A stretch of 64,000 nucleotides of DNA from Myxococcales bacterium (lineage in GTDB: Bacteria; Myxococcota_A; Bradymonadia; UBA7976; UBA1532), in contig JACKDL010000014.1 in the NCBI GenBank assembly GCA_020633555.1, positions 109,082 to 173,081 of the forward strand. Reading direction: 5' to 3'. Positions 25,074 through 33,929 of the stretch are shown here, piece after piece. Within the stretch, counting starts at the first letter, position 1. Each line of letters starts with the position of its first letter. A program made the position numbers and the translations under genes. Under the pieces are notes generated by a model that made no database searches, was not told the DNA's origin, and worked only from the letters and a program-made list of their open reading frames with translations.

Positions 25074-26386
25074 TCTTCTTCTTTCCCTCGCAAGGTCTTC
25101 AGCACGCGGGTGAGCGCCTGGGCGAGCGCGCGCTCCCAGTCGGTCTTCTGGCTTTGGGGTCGGACCACCAGGTCCAGCTCCGGCAAGTCAGTGCTCAGGC
25201 CGATCAGCGCCGCACGCCACCGGTCTTCCGGATCCTGGTCCACCACCAGATAGGGGGTGGGCGGCGCGGGTGGGCCGGGAAGGCGGGCGCCCAGCTTCTC
25301 GTACCGAGCCTGCCAGGTCTGAAATCGGGTGCGCGCGGTGCGCAGGCTGCCGTTCACCTCGAACAGGGTCCGCTCGGGGAGGTCGGCCTCGAGAGCCAGC
25401 CCTTCGGCGACCGCCTGGGCAAACTGCTTCAGGCCCGCGGCCTGGCCGACCTGACCGTAGTAGTGGGCCACGGTCTCGCGGATGCGCTTCGCGTCCTCCG
25501 TCTCGGGGATGGGGGCATGCGTGACGGCAAAGGCCGAGACGTGCTTGGCCGTCAAGCCGCACGCCTCGGCGCCGGGGCGCGGCTCGAAGAAGCTCGGGCG
25601 GCTCTGCTGGGCCGCGATGGCCAGCTCCAGCAACGTGTTGCTCTGAGCGGCACAGGCATGCCAGCGAGGGTCGCTCAGCTCGCCTTGGGCGGCCGATGCC
25701 ACCTGCGGGTTCGCCTGGAGCAGCCATGGGATCAGCTCCGCCACCAAGAGCAGGAAGCTGCGCTTGCCTTCAACTGCGGCGCAGGTGTCGTCCAGCGCGC
25801 TGACGACCTCCCACGCCTCGGCTGCCAGCATCCGGGTGGCCAGGTGCGTCGCATCCGCGGGCTCTACGTCGAGCAGCGTGGCCATGAGGGTCGTGAACTC
25901 GGGCTCTCGCCCCAGCGCCTCGGCCAACCACTTCTGCAGGCGGGCTTCGAGGTCAGGTGTTGGTGGGGTCGCAGCAGGTGTTGGCGTCGCCCCACCGGCT
26001 TCGTCCTCGACGCCGCAAAGCTGCAGGAGGGGTCCTACCCAGTCGCCCGACGCGACACCGCCCGTGAGGTCGATCCAGCGGTAGGTTCGCAGGAAGGCCC
26101 CCATGCTCGTTGGGGGCGCGCCGGGCAGCAAGACGGGGACGATGGGCTTTCGCAGCGCCTCGGCGGCTTCAAACTCCCGCTGTTGAACCGGGCCCAGCCC
26201 GTGCGCCCCCACGGCGACAACCACGGCGGTCGATCGCACGAGGCTGGACTCGAGCGCACGCTGATACGGGATGCCATAGGGCAGGTTCTCGGTGTCCAGC
26301 CAGGTCTTCACACCGAAGCCGGCGAGCAGTCGCTTGAGCTGCTCGATGTACCGCCTGTCCTTCGAGTTGTAGCTGAGGAAGAGCAC
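25070..26386 (-). CDS. TIR-domain protein with helical C-terminal region
   Basis: 438 residues from a GTG start, the only start available before the upstream stop. Residues 1 to about 115 are a TIR domain: LFLSYNSKDRRYIEQL, a BB-loop region DTENLPYGIPYQRALE, and GLGPVQQREFEAA. The Glu at about 71 sits at the NADase catalytic position; the Trp usually four residues earlier is Val. The remaining about 320 residues are mostly helical with a final beta-rich patch (YLVVDQDPEDRW). Catalytic bacterial TIR domains cleave NAD+ in anti-phage systems. As first gene of a three-gene overlapping operon with MoxR and vWA/FGE, it is the probable effector. Confidence 0.85.
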   Translation of the reverse strand: MLFLSYNSKDRRYIEQLKRLLAGFGVKTWLDTENLPYGIPYQRALESSLVRSTAVVVAVGAHGLGPVQQREFEAAEALRKPIVPVLLPGAPPTSMGAFLRTYRWIDLTGGVASGDWVGPLLQLCGVEDEAGGATPTPAATPPTPDLEARLQKWLAEALGREPEFTTLMATLLDVEPADATHLATRMLAAEAWEVVSALDDTCAAVEGKRSFLLLVAELIPWLLQANPQVASAAQGELSDPRWHACAAQSNTLLELAIAAQQSRPSFFEPRPGAEACGLTAKHVSAFAVTHAPIPETEDAKRIRETVAHYYGQVGQAAGLKQFAQAVAEGLALEADLPERTLFEVNGSLRTARTRFQTWQARYEKLGARLPGPPAPPTPYLVVDQDPEDRWRAALIGLSTDLPELDLVVRPQSQKTDWERALAQALTRVLKTLRGKEEE

Positions 26387-26543
26387 GTGAGCGACCCGCC
26401 GTCCCGTAGCCAGCCCACTGTGCCACGGGCGACTTCGGCCGCCAACCGCCCCACAGGGTTGGTTGCGCCAGCCCCGCTCCCCGAGAGCCCCGGCGGCCCG
26501 CAGGTCGCCTTCCCGCGCCCGAACGGGCCGGGCCCCTGCCGCG

Positions 26544-27293
26544 CTACCCCTTCAAATACGCGATGATGTCCGCCAGATCCTCGCTCGACAGCTCGTCCGG
26601 CTCGAAGAACGGCATGGGCCCCGGGGTGCTGTCCGCGGCGTCGTTCATGCCCGAGGGCGGGGGGCCCGAGGTGCGCACCTTCTGGGCGATGCGGCCCGCC
26701 GTGTAGCCGCGCAGCGCGGCGGTGGGGTAGGCCGCCGTGGGGCCCACCTTCAGGGCGCTGTTGTGGCACACGCCGCAGACGGCGTTGTACTTGGCCTCGC
26801 CGGCCGCGGCGTCGCCGCCGGCGTAGGCGGCCTCGTAGGCGGCCTCGTCGGCCAGCACCTCGGGGGCCAGGGCGTTGGGGGCGGTCACGGCCTCGTCCGA
26901 GATGGACTGCAGGTAACCCTCCAGGGCCGTCCACTCGGCGCTGTCGGCGGTGAGGGCGGCGCCGCCCATCCAGCCGGTGACGCAGGCGTTGGTGGCGGCC
27001 AGCAGGTCGGGGGCGCCGCCGCCCTTAAAACTCTCGCGGTAGGCGATGTCCATCAGGCTCACGCCCGAGAGGCCGACGTCGGTACCGTCGTTGGAGTGGC
27101 AGGTGGCGCAGGTGGCCTGGTTGCCGGCGACGCCCAGGGCCGCCGAGGCGGCGCCGCTGTAGTAGGCCACGCCGTCGGTGCCCATGCCGGCGCCCATGTC
27201 GGCGCCGTCGCTGCCGCTGTCGTCGTCGCAGCCGGTCAAGGCCACGAGGCCCACGCACACCGCGGCTTGTGCCGCTGATCGCCAGAAACGCAT
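26544..27293 (-). CDS. Dihaem c-type cytochrome lipoprotein
   Basis: 249 residues with a lipobox (VALTGC), so anchored on the periplasmic side of a membrane. Two CxxCH haem sites: CATCH (62-66) and CGVCH (173-177). Possible axial Met ligands include the PMPFFEP motif of the second domain, typical of class I cytochrome c. Two cytochrome domains suggest an electron shuttle, or a fused electron carrier of an enzyme complex not encoded nearby. ATG with GGGAG upstream. The 157 bp between it and the TIR gene start shows no feature. Confidence 0.9.
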   Translation of the reverse strand: MRFWRSAAQAAVCVGLVALTGCDDDSGSDGADMGAGMGTDGVAYYSGAASAALGVAGNQATCATCHSNDGTDVGLSGVSLMDIAYRESFKGGGAPDLLAATNACVTGWMGGAALTADSAEWTALEGYLQSISDEAVTAPNALAPEVLADEAAYEAAYAGGDAAAGEAKYNAVCGVCHNSALKVGPTAAYPTAALRGYTAGRIAQKVRTSGPPPSGMNDAADSTPGPMPFFEPDELSSEDLADIIAYLKG

Positions 27294-27507
27294 GTGATCT
27301 CCCTTGTTGGCTCAAGTCATGGCGGGGTGCCACGGGGGGCCGTACGGGGCTGCGGCGGGCGCGTTACGCTCGGCGCTCGACTCGGACGCAGAACGACTTT
27401 TCTGGCTTTAGTTGACCGGAAAACTCTGATTTCATCCCCGGTGTGCGACCGCGAGCAAAGGGCCATCATCCGCTGGCACGGACCGGCTCGCGAACGGAGG
27501 GGATTCC

Positions 27508-28797
27508 ATGAGCGCCGAGAAGCCGAAGTACCACCCGCAGACGCTGGCGCTCCACGCCGGCTACACGCCCGACGCCACCACGGGCAGCCGGGCGGTGCCC
27601 ATCTACTACACGTCCAGCTACGTCTTCAAAGACACGGACCACGCGGCCCGGCTCTTTGCGCTGCAGGAGTTCGGGAACATCTACACCCGGATCATGAACC
27701 CCACCACCGACGTCTTCGAGCAGCGCATCGCGGCGCTCGAGGGCGGGGTGGCGGCGCTGGCGGTGGCCAGCGGGCAGGCGGCCGAGACGCTGACGCTCAC
27801 CACGCTCATGCGCGCGGGCGACGAGTTCGTGGCCAGCACCAGCCTGTATGGCGGCACCTTCAACCTGTTCAAGGTCACGCTGCCGCGGCTGGGCATCAAG
27901 GCGCGCATGGTGGGGCTGAACGACTTCGAGGGCATCGAGGCCGCCATCAACGAGAACACCAAGGCGCTGTACTGCGAGAGCCTGGGCAACCCCAACCTGG
28001 ACGTGCCCGACTTCGAGCGGCTGGCCGACATCGCCCACCGCCACGGCATCCCGCTGGTGGTGGACAACACGGCGGCGTCGGCGGCGCTGGTGCGGCCCAT
28101 CGAGCACGGCGCCGACATCGTGGTGAACTCGGCCACCAAGTACATCGGCGGGCACGGGCAGGCCATCGGCGGGGTGATCGTGGACTCGGGCCGCTTCGAC
28201 TGGGCGGCCAGCGGGCGCTTCCCCGAGTTCACCGATCCCAACCCGGGCTACCACGGGCTGGTGCTGAGCCAGGCCTTCGGGCCGCTGGCGTTCATCCTGA
28301 AGGCGCGGGTGGAGGGCCTGCGGGACATGGGCGCGGCCCTGTCGCCCCACAACGCCCACAGCTTCATCACCGGGCTCGAGACGCTGCACCTGCGGGTGCA
28401 CCGCCACGCGGCCAACGCGCTGACGGTGGCCGAGCACCTGCAGCGGCACCCGAAGGTGGGCTGGGTGCGCTACCCCGGGCTGCCCGACGACCCCGCCCAC
28501 GACCTGGCGAGCAAGTACTTCGAGGGTGGCTACGGCGGCCTGGTGACCTTCGGGCTGCAGGGCGGCTTCGACGCCGCGAAGGCGGTGGCCAACGGCGTGG
28601 AGCTGTTCAGCCTGCTGGCGAACATTGGCGACACCCGCTCGCTGATCATCCACCCCGCCAGCACCACCCACCAGCAGCTCAGCGCGGCGGATCAGGCGGC
28701 CAGCGGGGTCACGCCGGCCATGATCCGCCTGTCGGTGGGCCTGGAGCACCCGCAGGATCTCATCGCCGATCTGGATCAGGCGCTGGCGAAGGTGTGA
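27508..28797 (+). CDS. metY: O-acetylhomoserine sulfhydrylase
   Basis: 429 residues, the family length; ATG preceded by CGGAGGGG. Cys/Met-metabolism PLP-enzyme fold: YTRIMNPTTDVFEQRIAALE, SGQAAETLTL, SLYGGTFNLF, CESLGNPNLDV, VVDNTAAS and the PLP-binding Lys in NSATKYIGGHG. The long insertion AASGRFPEFTDPNPGYHG is the hallmark of O-acetylhomoserine aminocarboxypropyltransferase rather than cystathionine gamma-synthase. It makes homocysteine from O-acetylhomoserine and sulfide in the cytosol. The stop overlaps the metX start (GTGA). Confidence 0.95.
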   Translation: MSAEKPKYHPQTLALHAGYTPDATTGSRAVPIYYTSSYVFKDTDHAARLFALQEFGNIYTRIMNPTTDVFEQRIAALEGGVAALAVASGQAAETLTLTTLMRAGDEFVASTSLYGGTFNLFKVTLPRLGIKARMVGLNDFEGIEAAINENTKALYCESLGNPNLDVPDFERLADIAHRHGIPLVVDNTAASAALVRPIEHGADIVVNSATKYIGGHGQAIGGVIVDSGRFDWAASGRFPEFTDPNPGYHGLVLSQAFGPLAFILKARVEGLRDMGAALSPHNAHSFITGLETLHLRVHRHAANALTVAEHLQRHPKVGWVRYPGLPDDPAHDLASKYFEGGYGGLVTFGLQGGFDAAKAVANGVELFSLLANIGDTRSLIIHPASTTHQQLSAADQAASGVTPAMIRLSVGLEHPQDLIADLDQALAKV

Positions 28798-29888
28798 TCC
28801 AGACCACCCTGACCCTGCCGCCGCTGCCCCTGGAGGGCGGCGGCGTGGTGGAGCCGCACCGCACCCGGGTGTGGCAGGCGGGCCCCACAGATGGGCCCGT
28901 GGTGCTGCTGGTGCACGCCCTGACCGGCGACGCGCAGGCGGGGGGCGAGGGCGGCTGGTGGGCCCCGGTGATCGGGCCGGGCCGGGCGCTGGATCCCACC
29001 ACCCACCGGCTGGTGTGCGTGAACAACCTGGGCTCGTGCTACGGCAGCTCGGCGCCCACCGACGCGGGGTTCCCCCGGCGCACGACCCAGCCCCCGCCGG
29101 GGCCCGCCCCCCAAAAGGGGCACTTCACGGATCCCGCCGCCGCCCTGCCCGCCGTGATCACCCCCTGGGATCAGGCGCGGGCGATCCTGCAAGCCCTTGA
29201 CGCGCTTGGCATTTCGAGCGTGGAGCTGGTGACGGGCGGCTCGCTGGGGGCGTGCATCACCCTGTGCCTGGCGGCCCTGGATCCGCCGCGATTCAAGCGC
29301 ATGGCGCCCTTCGCCGGCTGCCTGGCGGCGTCGCCGTGGATCATCGCGCTGAACCACACCGCGCGGCAGACGTTGCTGGCCGATCCGGGCTGGCCTGACG
29401 ACCCCGCGCGGGGGCTGGCGCTGGCGCGGCAGCTCGCCATGATCAGCTACCGGGCCGAGCCGGGCATGGCGATGCGCGACGACCGGCAGCAGGTGGGCGA
29501 CGGCTGGGCGCCCCGCGATCCATACCGCGTGCAGACCTGGCTGGAGCACCAGGGGCAGAAGCTGGTGGCCCGCTTCGACGCGCAGGCCTACCTGTGCCAG
29601 CTCGATGCCATGGACCACCACGACGTGCAGCGGCCCCAGCCGGGCATGGCCGGCGATCCCCTGGGCCGCGTGACCGCGAGCTGCCTGGCGGTGGGCATCG
29701 ACACCGACATGCTGTACCTGCCGGCGCACAGCGCGCGCACGGCGCAGGCGCTGCAGGCCCGCGGGGTCCACGCCGAGCACGCCGAGATCCACAGCCCCTT
29801 CGGCCATGACGCCTTCCTCATCGAGTGGGCCCAGCTCGACGGTTTGCTGCGGCGGGCGCTGGCCCTGCCCCCTGGTGGTTCGCCATGA
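28794..29888 (+). CDS. metX: Homoserine O-acetyltransferase
   Basis: 364 residues; GTG at 28794 overlaps the metY stop (GTGA). Alpha/beta hydrolase fold with MetX landmarks: VLLVHALTGDAQ, GWWAPVIGPGRALD, NNLGSCYGSSAP, nucleophile Ser in GGSLGA (usually GGSMGG), acid Asp in VGIDTDMLY, and catalytic His in SPFGHDAF. It acetylates homoserine with acetyl-CoA and so supplies metY. An internal Pro/Gly-rich stretch after SSAPTDAGFP is longer than usual. The stop overlaps the thrA start (ATGA). Confidence 0.92.
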   Translation: MIQTTLTLPPLPLEGGGVVEPHRTRVWQAGPTDGPVVLLVHALTGDAQAGGEGGWWAPVIGPGRALDPTTHRLVCVNNLGSCYGSSAPTDAGFPRRTTQPPPGPAPQKGHFTDPAAALPAVITPWDQARAILQALDALGISSVELVTGGSLGACITLCLAALDPPRFKRMAPFAGCLAASPWIIALNHTARQTLLADPGWPDDPARGLALARQLAMISYRAEPGMAMRDDRQQVGDGWAPRDPYRVQTWLEHQGQKLVARFDAQAYLCQLDAMDHHDVQRPQPGMAGDPLGRVTASCLAVGIDTDMLYLPAHSARTAQALQARGVHAEHAEIHSPFGHDAFLIEWAQLDGLLRRALALPPGGSP

Positions 29889-32395
29889 GCGCGCGCCCCC
29901 TGGTGATGAAGTTCGGCGGCACCTCGGTGGCCACCCCCGAGCGGCTGGCGCGGGTGGTGGAGATCGTGGCCGACGCCCGCGCCCAGGGCGCGGTGGCGGT
30001 GGTGGTGAGCGCCATGGGCGACACAACCGACCGGCTGATCGACGCGGTGGAGGCCGCCGCCCGGGGCGACGCTGCGCAGGCCGAGGCGCTGGTGGATGGC
30101 ATGGCCGACCTGGCCGTGCAGTGCGCCATGGGGGCCCTGGCCACGCTGGAGGCGCCCACCGACGGGGTGCACGCCACCGTGCGCGGGCTGCTGCGCCCGC
30201 TGCGCGAAGTGCTGCACGGGGTGGGCCTGCTGCGGGAGCGCACGCCGCAGACCCTGGACCTGGTGCTGAGCTTCGGCGAGCGGCTGTCGGCCACGGTGCT
30301 GGCCCAGGTGCTGAACGCCCGCGGCGTGCCCGCGGTGTACGTGGACGCCCGGGACTGGACCGTCACCGACGCCCGCTTCACCCACGCCCTGGTGGACTGG
30401 CCCGCCACCCAGGCCGCCCTGGACGCGCTGCGGCCTGGCTGGGGCGACCGGGTGCCGGTGGTCACGGGGTTCCTGGGGCGCACGCCCGACGGGCGCACCA
30501 CCACCCTGGGGCGCAACGGCAGCGACTACACCGCCACCCTGCTGGCCCGCGGCCTGAACGCCTACGAGGCCTGCCGCTGGACCGACGTGAGCGGGGTGAT
30601 GACCGCCGATCCGCGGCGGGTGCCCGAGGCCTACCCCCTGGCCCGCATGACCTTCATGGAGGCGCTGGAGCTGGCCAACTTCGGCGCCAAGATGTTCCAC
30701 CCGCGCACCATGATCCCGCTCATCGAGTCGGGCATCCCCATGCGCATCCGCAACACCCTGCGCCCCGCCGATCCCGGCACGGTGGTGGACGCCACGGGCG
30801 GCGACGACGAGGGGCGGCCCACCTGCGTCACCAGCCTGGAGCATCTGGCGCTGGTGGATCTGCAGTGGCGCAAGGTGAACCAGCGCGCCCAACTCGCCGA
30901 CCGGGTGCTGGGGGCCCTGGACCGCGCCGGGGTGCCGGTGTGGATGTTCAACCAGGCCGCCCACGGGCAGGCCATGGCGGTGGTGGTGGACGCCGATCGG
31001 CTGCCCCAGGTGCAGGCGCTGCTGCAGGCCGAGCTGGCCGGCGAGCTGGCCCGCCACGAGGTGCAGCCCCTGCGGGTGCAGGCGCCCGTGACCCTGCTGA
31101 CCCTGGTGGCCGAGGCCATGGGCCGCACGGTGGGGGTGGCGGGGCGGCTGTTCGCGGTGCTGGGCCGGGTGGGCGTGCTCATCCGCGCCATCGCCCAGGG
31201 GGCCAGCGAGCGCAGCATAAGCTGCGTCATCGACGCCGCCGACACCGCGGTGGCCGTGCGCACGGTGCACGACGCTTTCAACCTGGCCCACCAGAAGGTG
31301 AGCCTGGTGCTGCTGGGCAAGGGCACGGTGGGCGGCGAGCTGCTGCGCCAGATCGCCCAGCAGGCCGCCACCCTGGAGGCCGAGCACGACCTGCAGATCC
31401 GGGTGGTGGCGGTGGGCGATCGGCTGGGCTGGGCCTTCGCCGAGGACGGCCTGCCCCTGCCCGCCGTGGACGCCCCGCGCACCCCGTGGGCCGAGGGCCC
31501 GCCCGGCGACGGCGCGGTGCCCGCCGATCTGGGGCGCCTGTTCGAGCAAGTGCGCCGCCTGCCCGTGCCCATCCTGGTGGACTGCACCGCCGCTGGGGGG
31601 CTGGCGCCCACCTACCTGGCAGCCTTCGAGCACGGCCTGCACGTGGTGGCCGCCAACAAGAAGCCGCTGACGGGCCCCGCCGCCGAGCACGCGGCGCTGG
31701 TGGCCGCCGCCCGCCGCCACAGCCGCGGCTTCGCCCGCGAGACCACCTGCGGGGCCAGCCTGCCCGTCATCGAGACGCTGCGGGATCTGGTGCGCACCGG
31801 CGACACCGTGCGCCGGGTCGAGGGCTCGCTGTCGGGCACGCTGGGCTACCTGTGCAACCGCCTGATGGCCGGCGCCCCCCTGAGCGCCGCCGTGCGCGAG
31901 GCCCGTGACCGCGGCTACACCGAGCCTCACCCCGGCGACGACCTGACCGGGCTGGACGTGGCCCGCAAGGCGCTGATCCTGGCCCGCGAGCTGGGGCTGG
32001 CCTGCGAGCTGGCCGACGTACAGATCGAGCCGCTGGTGCCCGCCGAGGTGCTGGCCCAGCCCGATCTGGAGGGCTTCTTCGCCGCGCTGGCCGCCCAGGA
32101 CGGGGCCATGGCCGCCCGGGTGGCCGACGCGAAGGCCGCCGGCCTGACCCTGCGCTACCTGGCCACCCTGGAGCCGGGCGCCGCCCAGCCCCTGCGGGTG
32201 GGCCCCGTGGCCGTGCCCGCCGATCACCCGGCCACCGCCCTGCAGGGCGCCGAGGCCTTCGTGGCTTTCACCACCGCCCGCTACCAGCCGCGCCCGCTGC
32301 TGGTGCAGGGCGCCGGCGCGGGCGGCGCCGTCACCGCCGCGGGCGTGCTGGCCGACGTCATCCGGGTGGCCAACGGGGTGCGCGGGCGCGGCTGA
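29885..32395 (+). CDS. thrA: Bifunctional aspartate kinase / homoserine dehydrogenase
   Basis: 836 residues; ATG at 29885 overlaps the metX stop. Residues 1 to about 290 are the aspartokinase (VMKFGGTSV, SFGERLSATV, GRNGSDYTATLLA, EALELANFGAKMFHPRTM), followed by tandem ACT domains for allosteric control (about 310-460). From about 470 comes homoserine dehydrogenase with a dinucleotide loop LLGKGTVGGELL, VAANKKPLTGP, SLSGTLGYL and the catalytic HPGDDLTGLDVARK. The metY-metX-thrA operon covers aspartate to aspartyl phosphate, and aspartate semialdehyde to homoserine to homocysteine; asd is not in the window. Confidence 0.96.
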   Translation: MSARPLVMKFGGTSVATPERLARVVEIVADARAQGAVAVVVSAMGDTTDRLIDAVEAAARGDAAQAEALVDGMADLAVQCAMGALATLEAPTDGVHATVRGLLRPLREVLHGVGLLRERTPQTLDLVLSFGERLSATVLAQVLNARGVPAVYVDARDWTVTDARFTHALVDWPATQAALDALRPGWGDRVPVVTGFLGRTPDGRTTTLGRNGSDYTATLLARGLNAYEACRWTDVSGVMTADPRRVPEAYPLARMTFMEALELANFGAKMFHPRTMIPLIESGIPMRIRNTLRPADPGTVVDATGGDDEGRPTCVTSLEHLALVDLQWRKVNQRAQLADRVLGALDRAGVPVWMFNQAAHGQAMAVVVDADRLPQVQALLQAELAGELARHEVQPLRVQAPVTLLTLVAEAMGRTVGVAGRLFAVLGRVGVLIRAIAQGASERSISCVIDAADTAVAVRTVHDAFNLAHQKVSLVLLGKGTVGGELLRQIAQQAATLEAEHDLQIRVVAVGDRLGWAFAEDGLPLPAVDAPRTPWAEGPPGDGAVPADLGRLFEQVRRLPVPILVDCTAAGGLAPTYLAAFEHGLHVVAANKKPLTGPAAEHAALVAAARRHSRGFARETTCGASLPVIETLRDLVRTGDTVRRVEGSLSGTLGYLCNRLMAGAPLSAAVREARDRGYTEPHPGDDLTGLDVARKALILARELGLACELADVQIEPLVPAEVLAQPDLEGFFAALAAQDGAMAARVADAKAAGLTLRYLATLEPGAAQPLRVGPVAVPADHPATALQGAEAFVAFTTARYQPRPLLVQGAGAGGAVTAAGVLADVIRVANGVRGRG

Positions 32396-32419
32396 CGCCG
32401 TCGGACGCCCCAGAGCACT

Positions 32420-32821
32420 TCAGCGCCCCACCGGCCATGCAAACACGGCGCGGCCGCGCCCCTGCGCGTCGGTGCGGACCGCCACGGCCACCGTCAGCGA
32501 CGGCTGCTTCACCAGGGCCGAGGGCAGCGCCAGGCGGTGGGCCAGGTTCACGGGGACGGCGGTGACGGCGGCGGGCGCGCGGAAGCGACGCAGGCCGGCG
32601 GCGCCCACGCGCCCCAGGTCGGGCGCGGAGGCCTCGGCGGCCTGCTCGGCGGCGTCGAGCTGCACCACCACCGGCGGGGGCAGGCCGGCGTCGTGGCGGG
32701 CGGCGGCGAGCTGGGCAATGACAGCGTCGCGGGCCGGATCCCGGGCCGCGCGAGGGCCGGCGCCGCAGGCGGTGGTGAGCAGGGCGAGCAGGGTCAGGGC
32801 CAGCAGGGTCAGGGGGCGCAT
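32420..32821 (-). CDS. Small lipoprotein of unknown function
   Basis: 133 residues; ATG at 32821 preceded by GAGGT and giving a lipobox (ALLTTAC). The body has a helical Ala-rich part (VIAQLAAARHDAGLPPP) reminiscent of the first helix of CAP/SCP1 domains but too short for one, then VPVNLAHRLALPSAL and a beta-like VAVAVRTDAQGRGRAVF. No catalytic motif. Convergent with thrA (24 bp) and divergent from the MopE-like gene. Confidence 0.6.
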   Translation of the reverse strand: MRPLTLLALTLLALLTTACGAGPRAARDPARDAVIAQLAAARHDAGLPPPVVVQLDAAEQAAEASAPDLGRVGAAGLRRFRAPAAVTAVPVNLAHRLALPSALVKQPSLTVAVAVRTDAQGRGRAVFAWPVGR

Positions 32822-32944
32822 GGGGGACCTCGAGAGCGTCTTCACCGATCAGTCCTGCAAACGACGGCGCGCCCTTTGAACCCTCACGCGTTTCCTGCGC
32901 GCGGCCGGTTGATCTGCGCCGGGGCGATGGCCGAAGGTGGCGCC

Positions 32945-33892
32945 ATGCGCGCACGCCCCGTCCTGCTGGTCGCCCTGCTCAGCCCGCTGGGCTGCAGCCT
33001 GGTGCTCGACGATCCCACGCCCTTCCAGGCCGAGCCCGCCGAGGCGGGCGTGGACCTGGCGCCCGACCCCGATCAGGCGGTCACCGACGGCGAGCCGCCC
33101 CGGCTGGACGCCGCGCCGCTGGACATGGCGGTGGTGCTGCCCGATCTGGCCCCGCCCCGCGACATGGCGCCGCCCCCGGTGGATCAGGCGCCACCGGTGG
33201 ATCAGGCCGTGGACATGGCCCCCAACTGCACCGACGAGGTGTGCGACGGGCGTGACAACGACTGCGACGGCCAGATCGACGAGACCTTCCCGGGCCAGTG
33301 CGAGCCCTGCGGGGTGGCCGGCGGGCGGGGGCTGTGCGCCCGCGGCGCGAAGTTCTGCGTGCAGGGCGGCATTCAGTGTGTGCCGTGGCTGCCCGATCCC
33401 GCCGACGTGGTGGACTGCGACCTGCACGACAACGACTGCGACGGCACCGTGGACGAGTTCGACGAGCGCAACGCGCCGCGCTCGGCCACCGGCGAGCGGC
33501 TCATCGCCGTGTGCGGGGGCCCCGACAGCGTGGTGCCGGCGCCCGCCGAGGGCTGCAGCGTCAGCCCCCGGGTGGTGGGCTGCGCCGATCCCCACGCCTG
33601 CGTGCCGCCGGGCTGCCTGGTGCGCTGCTGGGACGATCTGCAGACCCTGCAGGCCACCTGTGACGAGGCCTGCGCGGGCCCGGCGGGCGAGGCGCTGGAC
33701 GCCTGCATGCAGCGGGTGAGCAACTGCCACGCGGTGGTGCGCGCCGACTTCGAGAGCTGCGTGACCGAGTGCCCGCCCGAAGGCGACGCGCCGCGGTGGT
33801 CCTGCCAGAACGGGCAGGGCGGCCCGGTGTGCACCGCCTTGGACTGCCCCGCCGGCACGGTGGCCGACGGCCGCAACTGCGTGCCCGACTGA
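32945..33892 (+). CDS. MopE-motif, Cys-rich lipoprotein
   Basis: 315 residues. ATG at 32945 is preferred over one 18 bp upstream because it has an AAGGTGG-type site and gives a lipobox (LLSPLGC). A long Pro/Asp linker rich in DMAPPPVDQ-type repeats leads to two putative metal-binding MopE motifs, CDGRDNDCDGQIDE and CDLHDNDCDGTVDE, then about 20 Cys in a disulfide-rich C-terminal half. Proteins of this kind are abundant surface lipoproteins of Myxococcota; the specific role is unknown. Confidence 0.8.
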   Translation: MRARPVLLVALLSPLGCSLVLDDPTPFQAEPAEAGVDLAPDPDQAVTDGEPPRLDAAPLDMAVVLPDLAPPRDMAPPPVDQAPPVDQAVDMAPNCTDEVCDGRDNDCDGQIDETFPGQCEPCGVAGGRGLCARGAKFCVQGGIQCVPWLPDPADVVDCDLHDNDCDGTVDEFDERNAPRSATGERLIAVCGGPDSVVPAPAEGCSVSPRVVGCADPHACVPPGCLVRCWDDLQTLQATCDEACAGPAGEALDACMQRVSNCHAVVRADFESCVTECPPEGDAPRWSCQNGQGGPVCTALDCPAGTVADGRNCVPD

Positions 33893-33929
33893 TCTTGCGT
33901 CGCTGCGGCCCACGGGGCACCTTGGCCCC

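Noticed and set aside
27294..27507. SAM-type riboswitch or a clear promoter upstream of metY
   Set aside because: No SAM-I core or SAM-II-like pseudoknot sequence could be found. A TTGACC at 27412 lacks a matching -10 box at 15-18 bases.
29588..32227. A minus-strand open frame of 879 codons opposite thrA
   Set aside because: No recognisable motif, Gly/His/Gln-rich shadow composition, and full overlap with a conserved bifunctional enzyme.
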